A stretch of DNA of 64,000 nt from Branchipolynoe longqiensis (GCA_030323885.1 CM059190.1:102718483-102782482); one strand, 5' to 3'. Positions 32,463 through 43,670 are shown, counted from the stretch's first letter. Translations and numbers: made by a program. Notes: generated by a model from the sequence alone, not told the origin.

Positions 32463-33092
32463 CACTTGCTATCCGGACCGCACTTCATCCACACCTCTCT
32501 CTATCTCCTCTCCACTGGCCTTGCTCCTTTCTCCTTGATATGTCTGAAAAGAGTTCCAGGAGGGGGAGCCCACCAGCATTTCACTTTCTACCCTTATTCT
32601 GTCCGTGTCTTTGGCTCGCTGGATGGTCGCCATCGAGCAAATAGGCACGGTCCTTTGACTCAACTGTCCTCATTTCTCTTTCCTAGACTCTACCCTTTTT
32701 TCCCTCCCAGGCATACTTCTCGCCCTGACCAAGGGAGTTGTGTGCTTGGGAGGGGCCCTTTACCTTTAGGTTTCTCTCGCTTTCTTCTTGTTGCTGGAAC
32801 CGCTGGACCCATCTTTACCCGCCCTTCCTCGGAAACCCTTACTGTTGTCTGCTGGATACAAGTGCTGTGCTACCGCCGGACCGGAGATTCTGGACCACCC
32901 CAAAGACTCATCGTTTAATTGTTGTAAAGACATTCCCCAGCTTCTACAACCGTCCCTCCAGAAGATTATTCTTCAACCAAAGATTGGGCCGATTTATCGG
33001 AGCCTCTCTATAATGTTGCAGTTCTGCAACCGGTAACCGTCGTAAGGTTACAAACAATCCAGTATCTCTATCTCTCGATACTCGTGCTTATT
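32463..33092. mobile_element. 630-bp unclassified insertion with 9-bp target duplication
   Basis: Flanked by actagtgca at 32454-32462 and 33093-33101 inside a TIR-6 copy. Plus strand is pyrimidine-rich; a 150-codon frame (32466-32918) has no recognisable domain. The right end carries a small hairpin (gtaacc...ggttac, 33034-33053). No inverted ends, no poly-A tail, no TG...CA. A 9-bp duplication would fit a MULE-like element or a retroposon; neither is shown. Confidence 0.6.
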
Positions 33093-33116
33093 ACTAGTGC
33101 ATTTATCAGTTTATTG

Positions 33117-33650
33117 AAGTCGCATAGTCCGATGGGTTTGAGACGTTGCCACTTATGGCTTTATTTTTTAGATTGTTTATTTGTTGTTGTTTTGTGTCCT
33201 AGCAACATCTAAGGTCATATCAGGAGGGGTGCCGACTTGTGGCAGTGTGCACTTATGGCGACTTTATAGTGCTGTCCCACTGGGAGACCAGGCTCCTGGC
33301 ATCATGACCCGATATCCCACTCAGTCAGATTATCCTGATCCTAAGCTAACCAGTATTTGCCCTACGCAATTGATGTCAAGCGCCAGGCTAGGGAGCGCCA
33401 AGTATCAGTTTTATAAGTCATTGGTTTGACGCAGCTGGGATTTTAACTCCCGACCTTCTGCACGGAAAGCTTGAACTCCACTGATTCGACCACCGCGTCC
33501 CGTGATATATATTAGGTTGATCTAGCTTACCTTAGTTTTTCTTTTATTATAACTAATATAGGTGTCTAACTTTGGAGAAATTTGGATTGAAAACATAGCA
33601 AATTATTGTTGGTGTGCACATAGAAATTCGGACACCATAGGGGTCATCGG
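33117..33650 (+). mobile_element. TIR-6 copy split by a SINE-A
   Basis: gtcgcatagtccgatgggtt to 33175, then 33507 onward: atattaggttgatctagctt, gtctaactttggagaaattt, attcggacaccatag. The SINE-A at 33176-33506 lies between. The distal half is replaced by an 11-bp array starting at 33651. Confidence 0.7.
33176..33506 (-). mobile_element. SINE-A long-tail form, full length, inside TIR-6
   Basis: tttgttgttgttttgtgtcc, gtcccactgggagaccaggc, caagcgccaggctagggagc, and head end ccaccgcgtcc. Confidence 0.85.
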
Positions 33651-34668
33651 GACCAATACATGACCAATGCATGACCACTACATGAGCATTACATGAGCAC
33701 TACATGACCACCACATGACCACACCATGCCCATGACATGACTACTGCATGACCACTATGTGACCACCACATGATCCTCACATGACTATAACATGATCACC
33801 ATATGACCTCCCCATGACCACTACATGACCACTACATGACCACAACATGACTACTACACAACCGATATATAACCACTACATGACCAGTACATGACCACTA
33901 CATGGCCACTACATGACCAATACATGACTACTACATGGCAACTACATGACTGCTACATGACTTCTAACATGACTACCTGATGACCAGTACATGACCAATA
34001 CATGGCCACCAAACTACACCTACACACCCACTACATGCCCACTACATGACCAATATAAGAACACTACAGGACCACTACAGGACCACTACAGGACCACTAA
34101 CAGACCATTGCAGGACATTACATCAATGCATGACAACTACATGACCACTAAATGACCACTACATCACCTCTACATGACAACTACATGACCACTACATGAC
34201 ATTACATGACATTACATGACCACTGCATTACCACTGCATGACCACTACATGACCACTACATGACCACTACAAAACCGCACTATGACATTGCATCAATACA
34301 TGACAACTACATGACCACTATATGACCACTACATGACCAATACACTACCACTAAACAACCACTACACTCCCACTACATGGCCATTACATGACCACTACAT
34401 GACCACTATGCGGCCACTACATGACCACTATATGACATTACATCAATGCATGACCACTACATGACCACTACATGACCACTATGCAACTACTACGCAACCA
34501 CTACATGACACTACATCAATACATGATCAATGCATGACCACTACATGACCACTACACAACCACTACATGACCACTACACAACCAGTACATGACCACTACA
34601 TGCCATTATATCATTACATGATCAATGCATGACCTCTACATGACCACTACATGACCACTGATAACGCC
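33651..34668. repeat. 11-bp minisatellite (catgaccacta)
   Basis: About 90 imperfect units. Occasional catcaatacatgac interruptions recur (34130, 34290, 34450, 34520), hinting at a longer-order unit of roughly 60-170 bp. Confidence 0.95.
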
Positions 34669-34749
34669 ATGTGCGATAAAGAATGAGGCCCAGCATGTGT
34701 CAGTGCTCCAGTGTGCTAGGTGAACGTTCCCATTTGCAACGTCACAGGG

Positions 34750-35220
34750 TTCATATACCCAAGGACATGTTTGCCCCTCCTCCTCCCTCACACACCCGCA
34801 CCCCGCACACACCCACACACACCCCGCACCCCTCGCAATCTCGCACCTCTTCTCACACTACCCTGATTCATGCGAAGGCTAAACAACCCCTTAATTCTAA
34901 CCCGCCCTTTCTCCTCAAACCCCACTACGCAACCCCTATACAGGTTTAACCCTTACCCCATCAGCTTATGCTAACCCCAACCCCATCAGCTTATGCTAAC
35001 CTCCACTCCCTACCCCCACCACCCCCCACCCCCACCCCTATAACCCCGATTCCCGTATAGTGCTAGGCACCCCCACCCCCACAATACCTCGATCCCCATG
35101 CAGTGCTAGCCCCACTCACCCCCTACCCGCCGATCCTAAACTCCACCCCACCCACACCCACACCCACATACCCCATACCCATACCCCACACCCACAACAC
35201 CACACCCACACCCACACCTA
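34750..35220. repeat. C/A-rich simple sequence and short duplication
   Basis: cacacaccc tracts at 34790-34850 and 35150-35220; ccccatcagcttatgctaac occurs twice (34957 and 34983). No gene seen. Confidence 0.7.
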
Positions 35221-35585
35221 CATCCCCTCCTCCTGCCCCTGCCCCTGCCCCTGCCCCTGCCCCTGCCCCTTCACCCTTCCCCTCTCCCTTCCCCTCCCCC
35301 TCCCTCCCCTCCTTTTCCCCCCGCCCCCTCCCTCCCTTCACCCCCTTTCCCCATCCTCTTCCACTACCCCTTCCCCCTCCCCTCCTCTCCCCCTCCCCCC
35401 TCCCCATCCTCTTCCCCCCTCCCTTTCCGCCTATCCCCTCCCTCCGCCTCCCCCCTTCCCCAACCATTCCCCCTCCCCTCCCCCTTCCACCGACGCCCCC
35501 TCACCACCCTCCCCGTCCCCCCCCTGCCTCCCCTCCCCGCTCCCCTCCCCCTCCCCCACCCACACCCCCACCCCACCCTCACCCG
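35221..35585. repeat. Polypyrimidine block with (cccctg)n start
   Basis: cctgcccctgcccctgcccc hexanucleotide run (35233-35272), then ccctcccctcccc-type sequence. Pro/Ser frames are artefacts. Confidence 0.9.
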
Positions 35586-35639
35586 GTGCATTCTGTGAGG
35601 CCCCATACATTAGGCGGGCCTACCCGACGTAAATAGTCG

Positions 35640-35905
35640 TTTTTGCCGCGGGTCGCTGGCCGCCATTCGCCGCCATTCGCCGCCAGCCTGTCGGGGATCG
35701 CAGACAACACCGCCCCTATTATCGTCCACGCCGACAGCCGCCGCCGCCTGGGGGAGCCACTGGAGAGCGTCAACTGCTGGTTCCCGGGGCACCCGCCAGG
35801 GGGCCTCCCTTTACTAACAAGTGTGACGCGCGCAGCGGAAACCAGCCGCAGGAACTGCTCAGTGATTGGTCAATATTTGTTAGCCAATCAGTGCATCGCA
35901 AAGTG
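35640..35905. promoter_or_regulatory. CpG-rich island with CTCF-like and CCAAT motifs
   Basis: gccgccattc is repeated three times (35659-35686). cccgccagggggcctcc at 35792-35808 resembles CTCF. attggtcaat (35863-35875 region) and agccaatcag (~35882) are inverted CCAAT boxes close together. No coding exon identified. Confidence 0.35.
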
Positions 35906-35920
35906 TGTTCAGGCGCTGGC

Positions 35921-36263
35921 TGGTTGGTTGGTTATTGGAGTTTTACATCCTGGCAACATCTAAGGTCATATCAGGATGGGTACTGACTTGTGACAGTGCA
36001 CACTCATGGTGACTTCATAGTGTGGCCCCACTGGGAGACTAGGCCGCCAGCACCATGACCTGAATACCCTCTCACTCTCAGTCACATTATCCTGACACTG
36101 AGCCAACCAGTCCTAATAATGCCGAACACCTGGCTAGGAAGTGACAAGTATCAATTTTTAAGTAATTGGTTTGACTTGACCAGGGTTCGAACTTGTGGGT
36201 TCGAATCCCACGATATGCCAAACGGGAGACGAATGCTCAACGCATTCAGTCATCCCATCTGGT
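35921..36263 (-). mobile_element. SINE-A long-tail form with duplicated B box
   Basis: ggttggttggttattggagt tail, then middle; the B-box region reads twice (gggttcgaacttgtgggttc gaatccc), a small internal duplication. Head end catcccatctggtc. Confidence 0.85.
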
Positions 36264-36496
36264 CGAGTTCAGGCACAAAGCCCTGTAGCTAGATGTCAAT
36301 CCAAAAATTGAGATAAACATCGGAATCAAACCTTGAAAAATTTCTTTTTATTACATTCTTATTTTTTTTGTTCATTGCTTCATAATCATTTCATCACAAG
36401 CAAAGTGGAATTAGTAAGAATTAAAATTATCTCTGTTATTTAAATCATTTTTTCGGATTAGCATTTACAGGGTTTTACACCTAAGCTCTTCGTTTT
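36264..36496. mobile_element. TIR-11 copy 2, left end truncated
   Basis: gttcaggcacaaagccctgt, attgagataaacatcggaat, aagcaaagtggaattagtaa, ending gttttacacctaagctctt. Same order as 53318-53553; its left terminus is cut at the SINE-A head. Confidence 0.7.
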
Positions 36497-36629
36497 GTTG
36501 CTCAGCGTTCAATGATAATGGCCGCCACCCGAGTTACTCTTGCTGTTCGGGTAAGTGATGGATTAATTAATACGTTAAGTGCTATATGCTGCAAATTTGT
36601 CTATTCAACAGCTATTGTTAGCTCGCCTT

Positions 36630-37312
36630 ATATACATTACACACCGCAGCACCTCACACTGTTACACATGCATACAGGAAGTGGCGTTTTACATAGTGGA
36701 GGTGAAGCACACTGCAGCACCTCACACTGTTACACATGCATACAGGAAGTGGTGTTTTATATAGTGGAGGTGAAGCACACTGCAGCACATCACACTGTTA
36801 CACATGCATACAGGAAGTGGCATTTTATATAGTGGGGGTGAAGCATACTGCAGCACATCACACTGTTACACATGCATACAGGAAGTGGCGTTTTATATAG
36901 TGGGGGTGAAGCACACTGCAGCGCATCACACTGTTACACATGCATACAGGAAGTGGCGTTTTATATAGTGGGGGTGAAGCACACTGCAGCACATCACACT
37001 GTTACACATGCATACAGGAAGTGGCGTTTTATATAGTGGGGGTGAAGCACACTGCAGCACATCACACTGTTACACATGCATACAGGAAGTGGCGTTTTAT
37101 ATAGTGGGGGTGAAGCACACTGCAGCACATCACACTGTTACACATGCATACAGGAAGTGGCGTTTTATATAGTGGGGGTGAAGCACACTGCAGCACATCA
37201 CACTGTTACACATGCATACAGGAAGTGGCATTTTATATAGTGGGGGTGAAGCACACTGCAGCACCTCACACTGCTACACATGGATACAGGAAGTGGTGTA
37301 CTAAGTTTTATC
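36630..37312. repeat. 68-bp minisatellite
   Basis: Ten copies with exact 68-bp spacing (acacatgcatacaggaagtg + gcgttttatatagtgggggt + gaagcacactgcagcacatc + acactgtt). Very low divergence, so recently expanded. Confidence 0.97.
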
Positions 37313-37480
37313 GCCACGATTATGGGTTTAGACTTAGAGTGAGTTAAATGTATGTTGTCTATAATGAAAGATAACGAAAGATAATGAAAGGCGACTTCCG
37401 TTTTGTAAATATGCTAGGTCACAGCTTCAGTCTTTCCTCAGATACTAATAGAGAGCAACTCATAAAACACGCATTAATTT

Positions 37481-37945
37481 ATTGCTGCTTTCCATTCTAG
37501 CAATACCCAAGGTCATATCCAAGGTTATACCCAAGGTTACATCCAAGGTCATACCCAAGGTCATACCCAAGGTCATATACAAGGTCATATACAAGGTCAT
37601 ACCCGAGGTCATACCCAAAGTCATATCCAAGGTCATATCCAAGGTCATATCCAAGGTCATATCCAAGGTCATCTCGATAGCATGGACTGACTTGTGACAG
37701 TACACAGTCATGGCGGTTTTATAGTGCGGCCGCCACTGGGCTAACCACACCACTGCCACAATGTCACAATACCTCACTTAGTCATGTTATCTTGGCACTG
37801 ACCCAATCAGTCTTTTCCGTATCCAGGCAACGCCCAGTAACCGACAAGGTAGCGAGAACGACCAATGTTGTCAGGCTTTCGCTTTGACTCGGCCAGGGAT
37901 CGTACCCAACCAACACGCGCATGGGAAGCAGATGCATTAACAACT
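37481..37945 (-). mobile_element. SINE-A long-tail form carrying an internal minisatellite
   Basis: tgctttccattctagcaata is the tail end and gactcggccagggatcgtac the B-box side. Where other copies have a single caacatctaaggtcatatcagg, this one has the 12-bp array at 37505-37675. Confidence 0.8.
37505..37675. repeat. 12-bp minisatellite (caaggtcatatc) born in a SINE
   Basis: About 14 units, with atac and atat variants in blocks. The core aaggtcatat is present once in every other SINE-A long-tail copy. Open frames (SKVIPKVI) are artefacts of the 12-bp period. Confidence 0.95.
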
Positions 37946-38222
37946 AGTCTTCATTCAACTTATTGATTTTGGTCATCGGAATATCTAATCTAAAACCACA
38001 GCAGCTATTAAAGCCATGGGATTATAAGAATGGGATAAAAAGAACTTTTATCAAAAGAATTTTCCTAAAAAGAATTCTTTTAGTCTCATTCTGTGTTGAC
38101 TGCCATCTTAAAACTTAAAACCTTCACAACTTTGTCAAAGTTTTGAAAGTTTACTTTTTGTTTGTTTCTTTTTTGTTATGTTGGTACATATGGTGTTTTA
38201 TATAGTGTTTCTGTTTCTGTTT
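37946..38222. other. AT-rich unique spacer
   Basis: Contains a short aaagaattcttttaatctc-like imperfect palindrome near 38050-38085. No gene. Confidence 0.4.
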
Positions 38223-38430
38223 AAGCAGGGGAAATTTCAATCGCGGAAAATTGGTCTTCCTCATTACACTGCTCCTTGACCTATCCTAAAAATGCTGAGT
38301 GCCTGGCTAGGAAGCAACAAGTATAAATTTTTAAGTCATTGGTTTGACTCGACCAGGGTTCGAACCCACAAACCCACGGTTACCAACATGGGAGACGGAC
38401 GCTCTAACTCATTCGGTCATCCTGTGTGGG
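38223..38430 (-). mobile_element. SINE-A short-tail form, full length
   Basis: aagcaggggaaatttcaatc, gtcttcctcattacactgct, agtgcctggctaggaagcaa, cgaccagggttcgaaccc, ctctaactcattcggtcatc. Confidence 0.85.
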
Positions 38431-38850
38431 GTTATTTTAGCTATTTTACTCGTTTCCCTTATATCAGTCACAGAAGAAGCAAACAAGTTATCAGAATGTC
38501 CATTTCACTTCAAGTCTACATTGGAGAGAAGCAATCTGTAAGCTACTTCAGCCGATATAGAAAGTTCCCCTTTGCTTCTTTAATACAGATTCTTTCAATT
38601 TTAATTGATCTGTTCTTTGTTACAAACAAATATACTCCATGGGCAACACACTGGCAGCCTTTGATTCACTTTTATTCTTGGCTAAAATTCTTTGTGAACT
38701 ATGAGTAAGGTGTAGATTTAGTCCCTTTTTTGTGCATTATGCTTTCAGCTCATGAATCAATCCATCAATCCTGGCTAAGTTTCCCACTTTGCAATCTGCC
38801 TGATCAGCTACGACAGGTAGAAGAACTTGTGGACCTGGGAATTGTGTGTG
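38431..38850. other. Unique DNA, no gene recognised
   Basis: AT-rich; a frame running from the SINE into it (38292-38708) has no recognisable motif. Confidence 0.4.
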
Positions 38851-38854
38851 GCCC

Positions 38855-39755
38855 TCACTATTTTATTGTGATTCTTTCATCGAAACCGTTAGGAAGCCGT
38901 CGATGGCAGCCAGTTTTGTAGGCTTCTCTATTTTATTGTGATTCTTTCACCGAAACCGGTAGGAATCCCTCGATGGTGGCTCATTTTGTATGCCTCTCTA
39001 TTTTATTGTGATTCTTTCATCAAAACCAGCAGGAAGCCTTCGATGGCGGACCGTTTTGTACGCCTCTCTATTTTATTGTGATTCTTTCATCGAAACCGGT
39101 AGGAAGCCCTCGATGGTGGTTCATTTTGTATGCCTCTCTATTTTATTATGATTCTTTCATCGAAACCGGCAGGAAACACTCGATGGCAGCCTGTTTTGTA
39201 TGCTTCTCTATTTTATTGTGATTCTTTCATCAAAACCGGTAGGAAGCCATCGATGGCACCCCGTTATGTACGCCTCTCTATTTTATTGTGATTCTTTCAT
39301 CGAAACCAGCAGGAAACCCTCGATGGCAACCTGTTTTGTATGCTTCTTTATTTTATTGTGATTCTTTCATCAAAACCAGTAGGGAGCCTTCGATGGCGGC
39401 CTGTTTTGTACGCCTCTCTGTTTTATTGTGATTCTTTCATCGAAACCAGCAGGAAACCCTCGATGGCAACCTGTTTTGTATGCTTCGGTATTTTATTGTG
39501 ATTCTTTCATCAAAACCAGTAGGGAGCCTTTGATGACGGCCTGTTTTGTACGCCTGTCTGTTTTATTGTGATTATTTCATCGAAACCAGCAGGAAACCCT
39601 CGATGGCGACCTGTTTTGTATGCTTCTTTATTTTATTGTGATTCTTTCATCAAAACCAGTAGGAAGCCTTCGATGGCGGCTTGTTTTGTACGCCTCTCTG
39701 TTTTATTGTGATTATTTCTTCGAAACTAGCAGGAAAGCCTCGATGGCAGCCTGTT
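38855..39755. repeat. 70-bp minisatellite with 140-bp higher-order form
   Basis: Thirteen units at exact 70-bp spacing (ctctattttattgtgattct + ttcatcgaaaccggtaggaa + gccctcgatggcggcctgtt + ttgtatgc). From about 39290 two unit types alternate (cgaaaccagcaggaaacc and caaaaccagtagggagcc), a 140-bp dimer repeated three times. Confidence 0.97.
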
Positions 39756-40520
39756 GGGGGGGGGGGGGGGGTTGGTACAACGGAAGTGGGGAAGCAGGGG
39801 ACTGGTGGGGGGGGGGGGGGAGAGGGAATGGTGGGGGATGGTAGGGGAGAAGGAAGAAGAGAGAGGGAAGAGGGAAGGGAAGGAGGGAGAGAAAGAGGGA
39901 GAGAGAGGGAGAGAGAGACGGAGAGAGGGGGCGAGAGAGGGACAGGGAGAGAGAGGGAAAGAGAGAGAGGGAGAGAGAGGAAGAGAGAGTGGCAGAGAGA
40001 GGGGGATGGAGGGACAGAGAGGGAGAGAGAGGTAGAAAGATAGAGAGAGAGGGAAGAGGGAGGGAGAGAGGGAGAGAAGGAGAGAGGAGGGAGAGAGAGG
40101 GAGAGAAAAGGTGGGAGAGAGAGGGAGAGAGGGCGGGGAGAGAGCAGGGGAGAGAGAGGGAGAGAGAGGGAGAGAGAGGGAGAAGAGAAGAGAGAGAGGG
40201 AGAGAGAGGGAGAGAGAGGAAGAGAGGGAGAGATGGAAAGGGAGAGAGAGGGAGAGAGAGTGGGAGGGAGAGGGAGAGATGGAGAGGGAGAGAGAGGGAG
40301 AGGGAGAGAGAGGGAGAGAGAGGGAGAGAGAGGGAGAGAGACGGAGAGAGAGACGGAGAGAGAGTGAGAGAGAGAGTGGGAGAGAGAGGGAGAGAGAGGG
40401 AGAGAGGGAGAGAGAGAGGAAGAGAGAGGGACAGAGAGGGAGATAGAGGGAGAGAGAGGGAGAGAGAGAGAGGGAGAGGAAGAGGGAGAGGGAGATATGG
40501 AGAGAGAGAAAGAGAGAAGA
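39756..40520. repeat. Polypurine block (gggagagagagg)n opened by G16
   Basis: G run at 39756-39771, second G run near 39807, then ~680 bp of gagaga/gggaga. Directly abuts the 70-bp array. Confidence 0.95.
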
Positions 40521-40719
40521 AGCCATTTTGTGTGGAATGATGGACTGCCAGTCTCATAGAGTCATAGCATTAGTGGATACGTTGTTTACTTGTTCAATGC
40601 CGTCTGCTCCGGCAACAACAATGGTAGCAAATTGACATGTAAATCTAAAAGAATGATGACTAGAAGAGTTAGCTAATCATAGACTCGACACTACAAACAT
40701 ATCTTCAGCTTATTAACGT

Positions 40720-40795
40720 TGTATAGTCGGATGGATTTGAGTTTAGCATATTTCTTTATTGAACATATTAGCTTGGTTGTCATAATCCACCTCAC
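40720..40795 (+). mobile_element. TIR-6 fragment
   Basis: ttgtatagtcggatggattt start, ctttattgaacatatta; only the first ~75 bp of the family. Confidence 0.5.
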
Positions 40796-40810
40796 TTCCG
40801 TCATGATCGT

Positions 40811-40852
40811 GATATGACCTTAGATGTTGCTAGGACGCAAAGCCCCAACACA
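40811..40852 (+). mobile_element. SINE-A tail scrap
   Basis: gatatgaccttagatgttgc + taggacg, the distal long tail. Confidence 0.7.
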
Positions 40853-40869
40853 CAAACATCGACCTTACT

Positions 40870-41227
40870 TTAAAGTTGCATAGTCCGATGGTTTTGAATT
40901 TCTGTGTTTTTTTTTAGATAAATATATTGTATTGATCATTAGTATCTACTTTACATTAGTTCAAAGTTACTTTTATTATAAATGGTAAACGTTTGAGATA
41001 TTTTGAGTGCAAACATGGAGAATTAGTTTTGACAAGCTTGCCAAAACTCTGACACCATAGACTTCTGCAGTAACAGGTTCCGTTAAATTGACTCAGTATT
41101 GCCTGCCTTCTACATAGAAACAAATGATTAATAAGTGCATCAGTATCTAAGTTAGATATGTAGAATCAAATCTAAATAATTGTTTTGGTTTTGAAAATTT
41201 GATATTTCATCGCACTATGCAGCTTAA
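40870..41227 (+). mobile_element. TIR-6 reference copy, 358 bp
   Basis: Starts ttaaagttgcatagtccgat and ends tcgcactatgcagcttaa: inverted ends of ~21 bp. The interior is AT-rich, non-coding, with atattgtattgatc, gtttgagatattttgagtgc, caccatagacttctgcagta, gtgcatcagtatctaagtta. Superfamily unknown. Confidence 0.85.
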
Positions 41228-41492
41228 AGGTTGAAGTAACTTTGCTAATAAATGACTAACTTTGGTGATATTTGAAGTACAAATGTGTCAAATTAATTCT
41301 GGCACGCATATCACAATTTGGACCCCATAGATTTCAGCAGCAACATGTTCTATTAAATTGGCATTAATAGTATACCCATCTGTACAGCAACAAATACTTA
41401 ATAAGTGCACCAGTATCTAAGTTGAGTGTGTAGAATAGGTGCGCTTTGCTTCTGAAAGGTTTATGCTTTTATGCAATTGTGCAGCTTTAGCT
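41228..41492 (+). mobile_element. TIR-6 partial copy in tandem with the previous
   Basis: Starts at the 'gaagtaacttt' point of the consensus, runs through caaattaattctggcacgca and caccagtatctaagttgagt to a decayed terminal repeat (gcaattgtgcagctttag). Confidence 0.75.
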
Positions 41493-41536
41493 CAGTACCT
41501 TTTAGATTCGGAATCTTCAAATAAATAATATGAATA

Positions 41537-41728
41537 CAGTAAAACCTCTCTAAACCGACCCCTCCACAGATCGACCACTCCCCTATATCAATCGCTTTAT
41601 TTGGGTCCCAAACGATCGCCCATACAATACCATTTCAAAAATTTTTTTAACTCCATTAACCGACCACCTCCCTAAATGGACCATTTAAAGTCGATTCCAT
41701 GGTCAGTCGATTTTGATAGGTTTTACTG
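41537..41728. mobile_element. TIR-8 copy 1: mariner/pogo-like MITE
   Basis: 192 bp from cagtaaaacctctctaaacc to taggttttactg, flanked by TA on each side. A TA duplication and cagt(a/g)...actg ends are typical of Tc1/mariner-superfamily MITEs, Tigger/pogo in particular (recalled). Confidence 0.85.
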
Positions 41729-41808
41729 TAGTAGTCACTATCACTGTCCTATTTTATCTGAATATAAGATTTCCCCAACAGCTAATATTGTAATCGGTGT
41801 ACAATGTT

Positions 41809-41910
41809 ATCATCATCATGCTGTCGGTCGCAATGCGACAAAGACTGCTTTTATTTCTTAACCGCCGCTCTCCATTTAGCTCTCTGCTGTGAGAGTGATG
41901 TCCATGAGTC
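41809..41910 (-). mobile_element. 102-bp LINE 3' fragment with target duplication
   Basis: Reverse complement of the LINE tail at 31776-31895 (agagagctaaatggagagc, ttgcgaccgacagcatgatg). Flanked by tgtacaatgtt at 41798-41808 and 41911-41921. Very short 5'-truncated insertion, (atg)n tail. Confidence 0.85.
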
Positions 41911-42015
41911 TGTACAATGTTGTGACGACAAAATGTACATAAAATAGCAATGAGAGTTGTATAGAAGCCATGTTTAATTTTTAGACCACAGAATTTTCCA
42001 TAAAAAGGCTTTGTG

Positions 42016-42515
42016 NNNNNNNNNNNNNNNNNNNNNNNNNNNNNNNNNNNNNNNNNNNNNNNNNNNNNNNNNNNNNNNNNNNNNNNNNNNNNNNNNNNNN
42101 NNNNNNNNNNNNNNNNNNNNNNNNNNNNNNNNNNNNNNNNNNNNNNNNNNNNNNNNNNNNNNNNNNNNNNNNNNNNNNNNNNNNNNNNNNNNNNNNNNNN
42201 NNNNNNNNNNNNNNNNNNNNNNNNNNNNNNNNNNNNNNNNNNNNNNNNNNNNNNNNNNNNNNNNNNNNNNNNNNNNNNNNNNNNNNNNNNNNNNNNNNNN
42301 NNNNNNNNNNNNNNNNNNNNNNNNNNNNNNNNNNNNNNNNNNNNNNNNNNNNNNNNNNNNNNNNNNNNNNNNNNNNNNNNNNNNNNNNNNNNNNNNNNNN
42401 NNNNNNNNNNNNNNNNNNNNNNNNNNNNNNNNNNNNNNNNNNNNNNNNNNNNNNNNNNNNNNNNNNNNNNNNNNNNNNNNNNNNNNNNNNNNNNNNNNNN
42501 NNNNNNNNNNNNNNN
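42016..42515. other. Assembly gap (N run)
   Basis: 500 N, presumably a fixed-size scaffold gap. Confidence 1.
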
Positions 42516-42848
42516 TACAAAATTAATTTATAAAAATCGGTTCATTTTCAATGCATAGTATATTTTTTCTTAAGTGTAAACAGTAAAACCTGACACTCCA
42601 CACTCCTTCTCTGTGTTATATGATGTCAGAAATTGTCCCTGCACAATGAAAACTGTACACAGCTGAGAGATAACATCCACAGTAAATTATACAGACCACA
42701 CCTTAAGCATGGTACAATAGCAGTACCTGTCTTCAAAAGATAACTCTGTGTCCAGACCAATGTTGTTCTGACATAACAGGTGTCCTGTCATCGAATCGGA
42801 GGGACAGTCAAATGAGACAAAAATAAAACCAGACAAATTGTTCTGTAC
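42516..42848. other. Unique DNA with a TIR-8-like scrap
   Basis: acagtaaaacctgacactcc at 42581 resembles one end of TIR-8; nothing else is recognised. Confidence 0.35.
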
Positions 42849-43124
42849 AAGTTTTGAACATGCACAAAACTAGGAACGAGTGCTGCCGGATTGACGTCTA
42901 TGGTTCTTGTCCGGTTTGAGTTTGTTTTGTCCGTTCGCAATCCGTTCATGTCCGTTTCATGTCCGTTTCATGTCTGTTTCATGCCCGTTTCATGTCCATT
43001 CATCCAGTGGCCATTGACCCGATAGTGCAATATTTTGACACATTTTAATACATCTTGATACTTCTCATCACCGGACTAGACAATTCTGTCCGTTGCTCAA
43101 TCTGGTGAGGTGTGACAGCCGCTT
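42849..43124. mobile_element. TIR-7 copy 2, left end missing
   Basis: agttttgaacatgcacaaaa, gattgacgtctatggttctt, four tandem catgtccgttt units, actagacaattctgtccgtt, ggtgtgacagccgctt. Confidence 0.75.
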
Positions 43125-43125
43125 A

Positions 43126-43394
43126 AAATATGGTAAATCACGATAGTTAACCTAATACAGTAACACCTCTCTAACCGAACACCTCCACAGGTCGACTACT
43201 CCCCTATATCGATCGCTTTATTTGGGTCCCAACAATACCATTGTAACCATATTCTAACTCCCTAAGCCGACCACCTCGCTAAATGGACCACTTAGAATCG
43301 GTCCCAAGGTCGGTCGATTTAGGGAGGTTTTACTGTATATTTATCTCAGAAAAATGACAGAAACTTCAAACAATCGGACTATGCAACTTTAAAG
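43126..43394 (-). mobile_element. TIR-6 left arm of a head-to-head pair, split by TIR-8
   Basis: 43126-43157 (atcacgatagttaacctaa) plus 43336-43394 (tatttatctcagaaaaatga, caatcggactatgcaacttt). Mirror image of 43395-43455. Confidence 0.75.
43158..43335. mobile_element. TIR-8 copy 2: 178-bp MITE within TIR-6
   Basis: cagtaacacctctctaaccg to ggaggttttactg, flanked by TA (43156-43157 and 43336-43337). The empty site aacctaa-TA-tatttatc is visible in other TIR-6 copies. Confidence 0.9.
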
Positions 43395-43670
43395 TTTAAA
43401 GTTGCATATTCCAATTGTTTGGAGTTTCTAACATAATTTTGAGATTAATATATTGGGTTAACTATTGTGATCTACCATACTTAGTTTGAAGTCACTTTTA
43501 TTATAAATCGATAATCTTGGAGATGTTTTAAGTGTAAGTTTGTCATTGTAAATGTTGCTGTGCACATAACAAAGTGCTGGACATGATAGGCTTCAGCAGT
43601 AACATGTTGTATTAAATTGATATAGTATTCCCTTCTATACAGCAATAAATGTTGAATGAATGGACCGGTA
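43395..43670 (+). mobile_element. TIR-6 right arm of the pair
   Basis: aagttgcatattccaattgt, tgatctaccatacttagttt, ggcttcagcagtaacatgtt; its distal end passes into the 41-bp array. Confidence 0.75.

Noticed and set aside
32466..32918. 150-codon open frame as a host gene
   Set aside because: Lies entirely in the 630-bp insertion, has no recognisable motif and a pyrimidine-biased composition.
36630..37312. CRISPR-like regular 68-bp spacing
   Set aside because: The full 68 bp is conserved; no spacer portion varies.
41981..42558. Open frames across the N runs (also 16087-16789)
   Set aside because: Made of unknown bases; no information.
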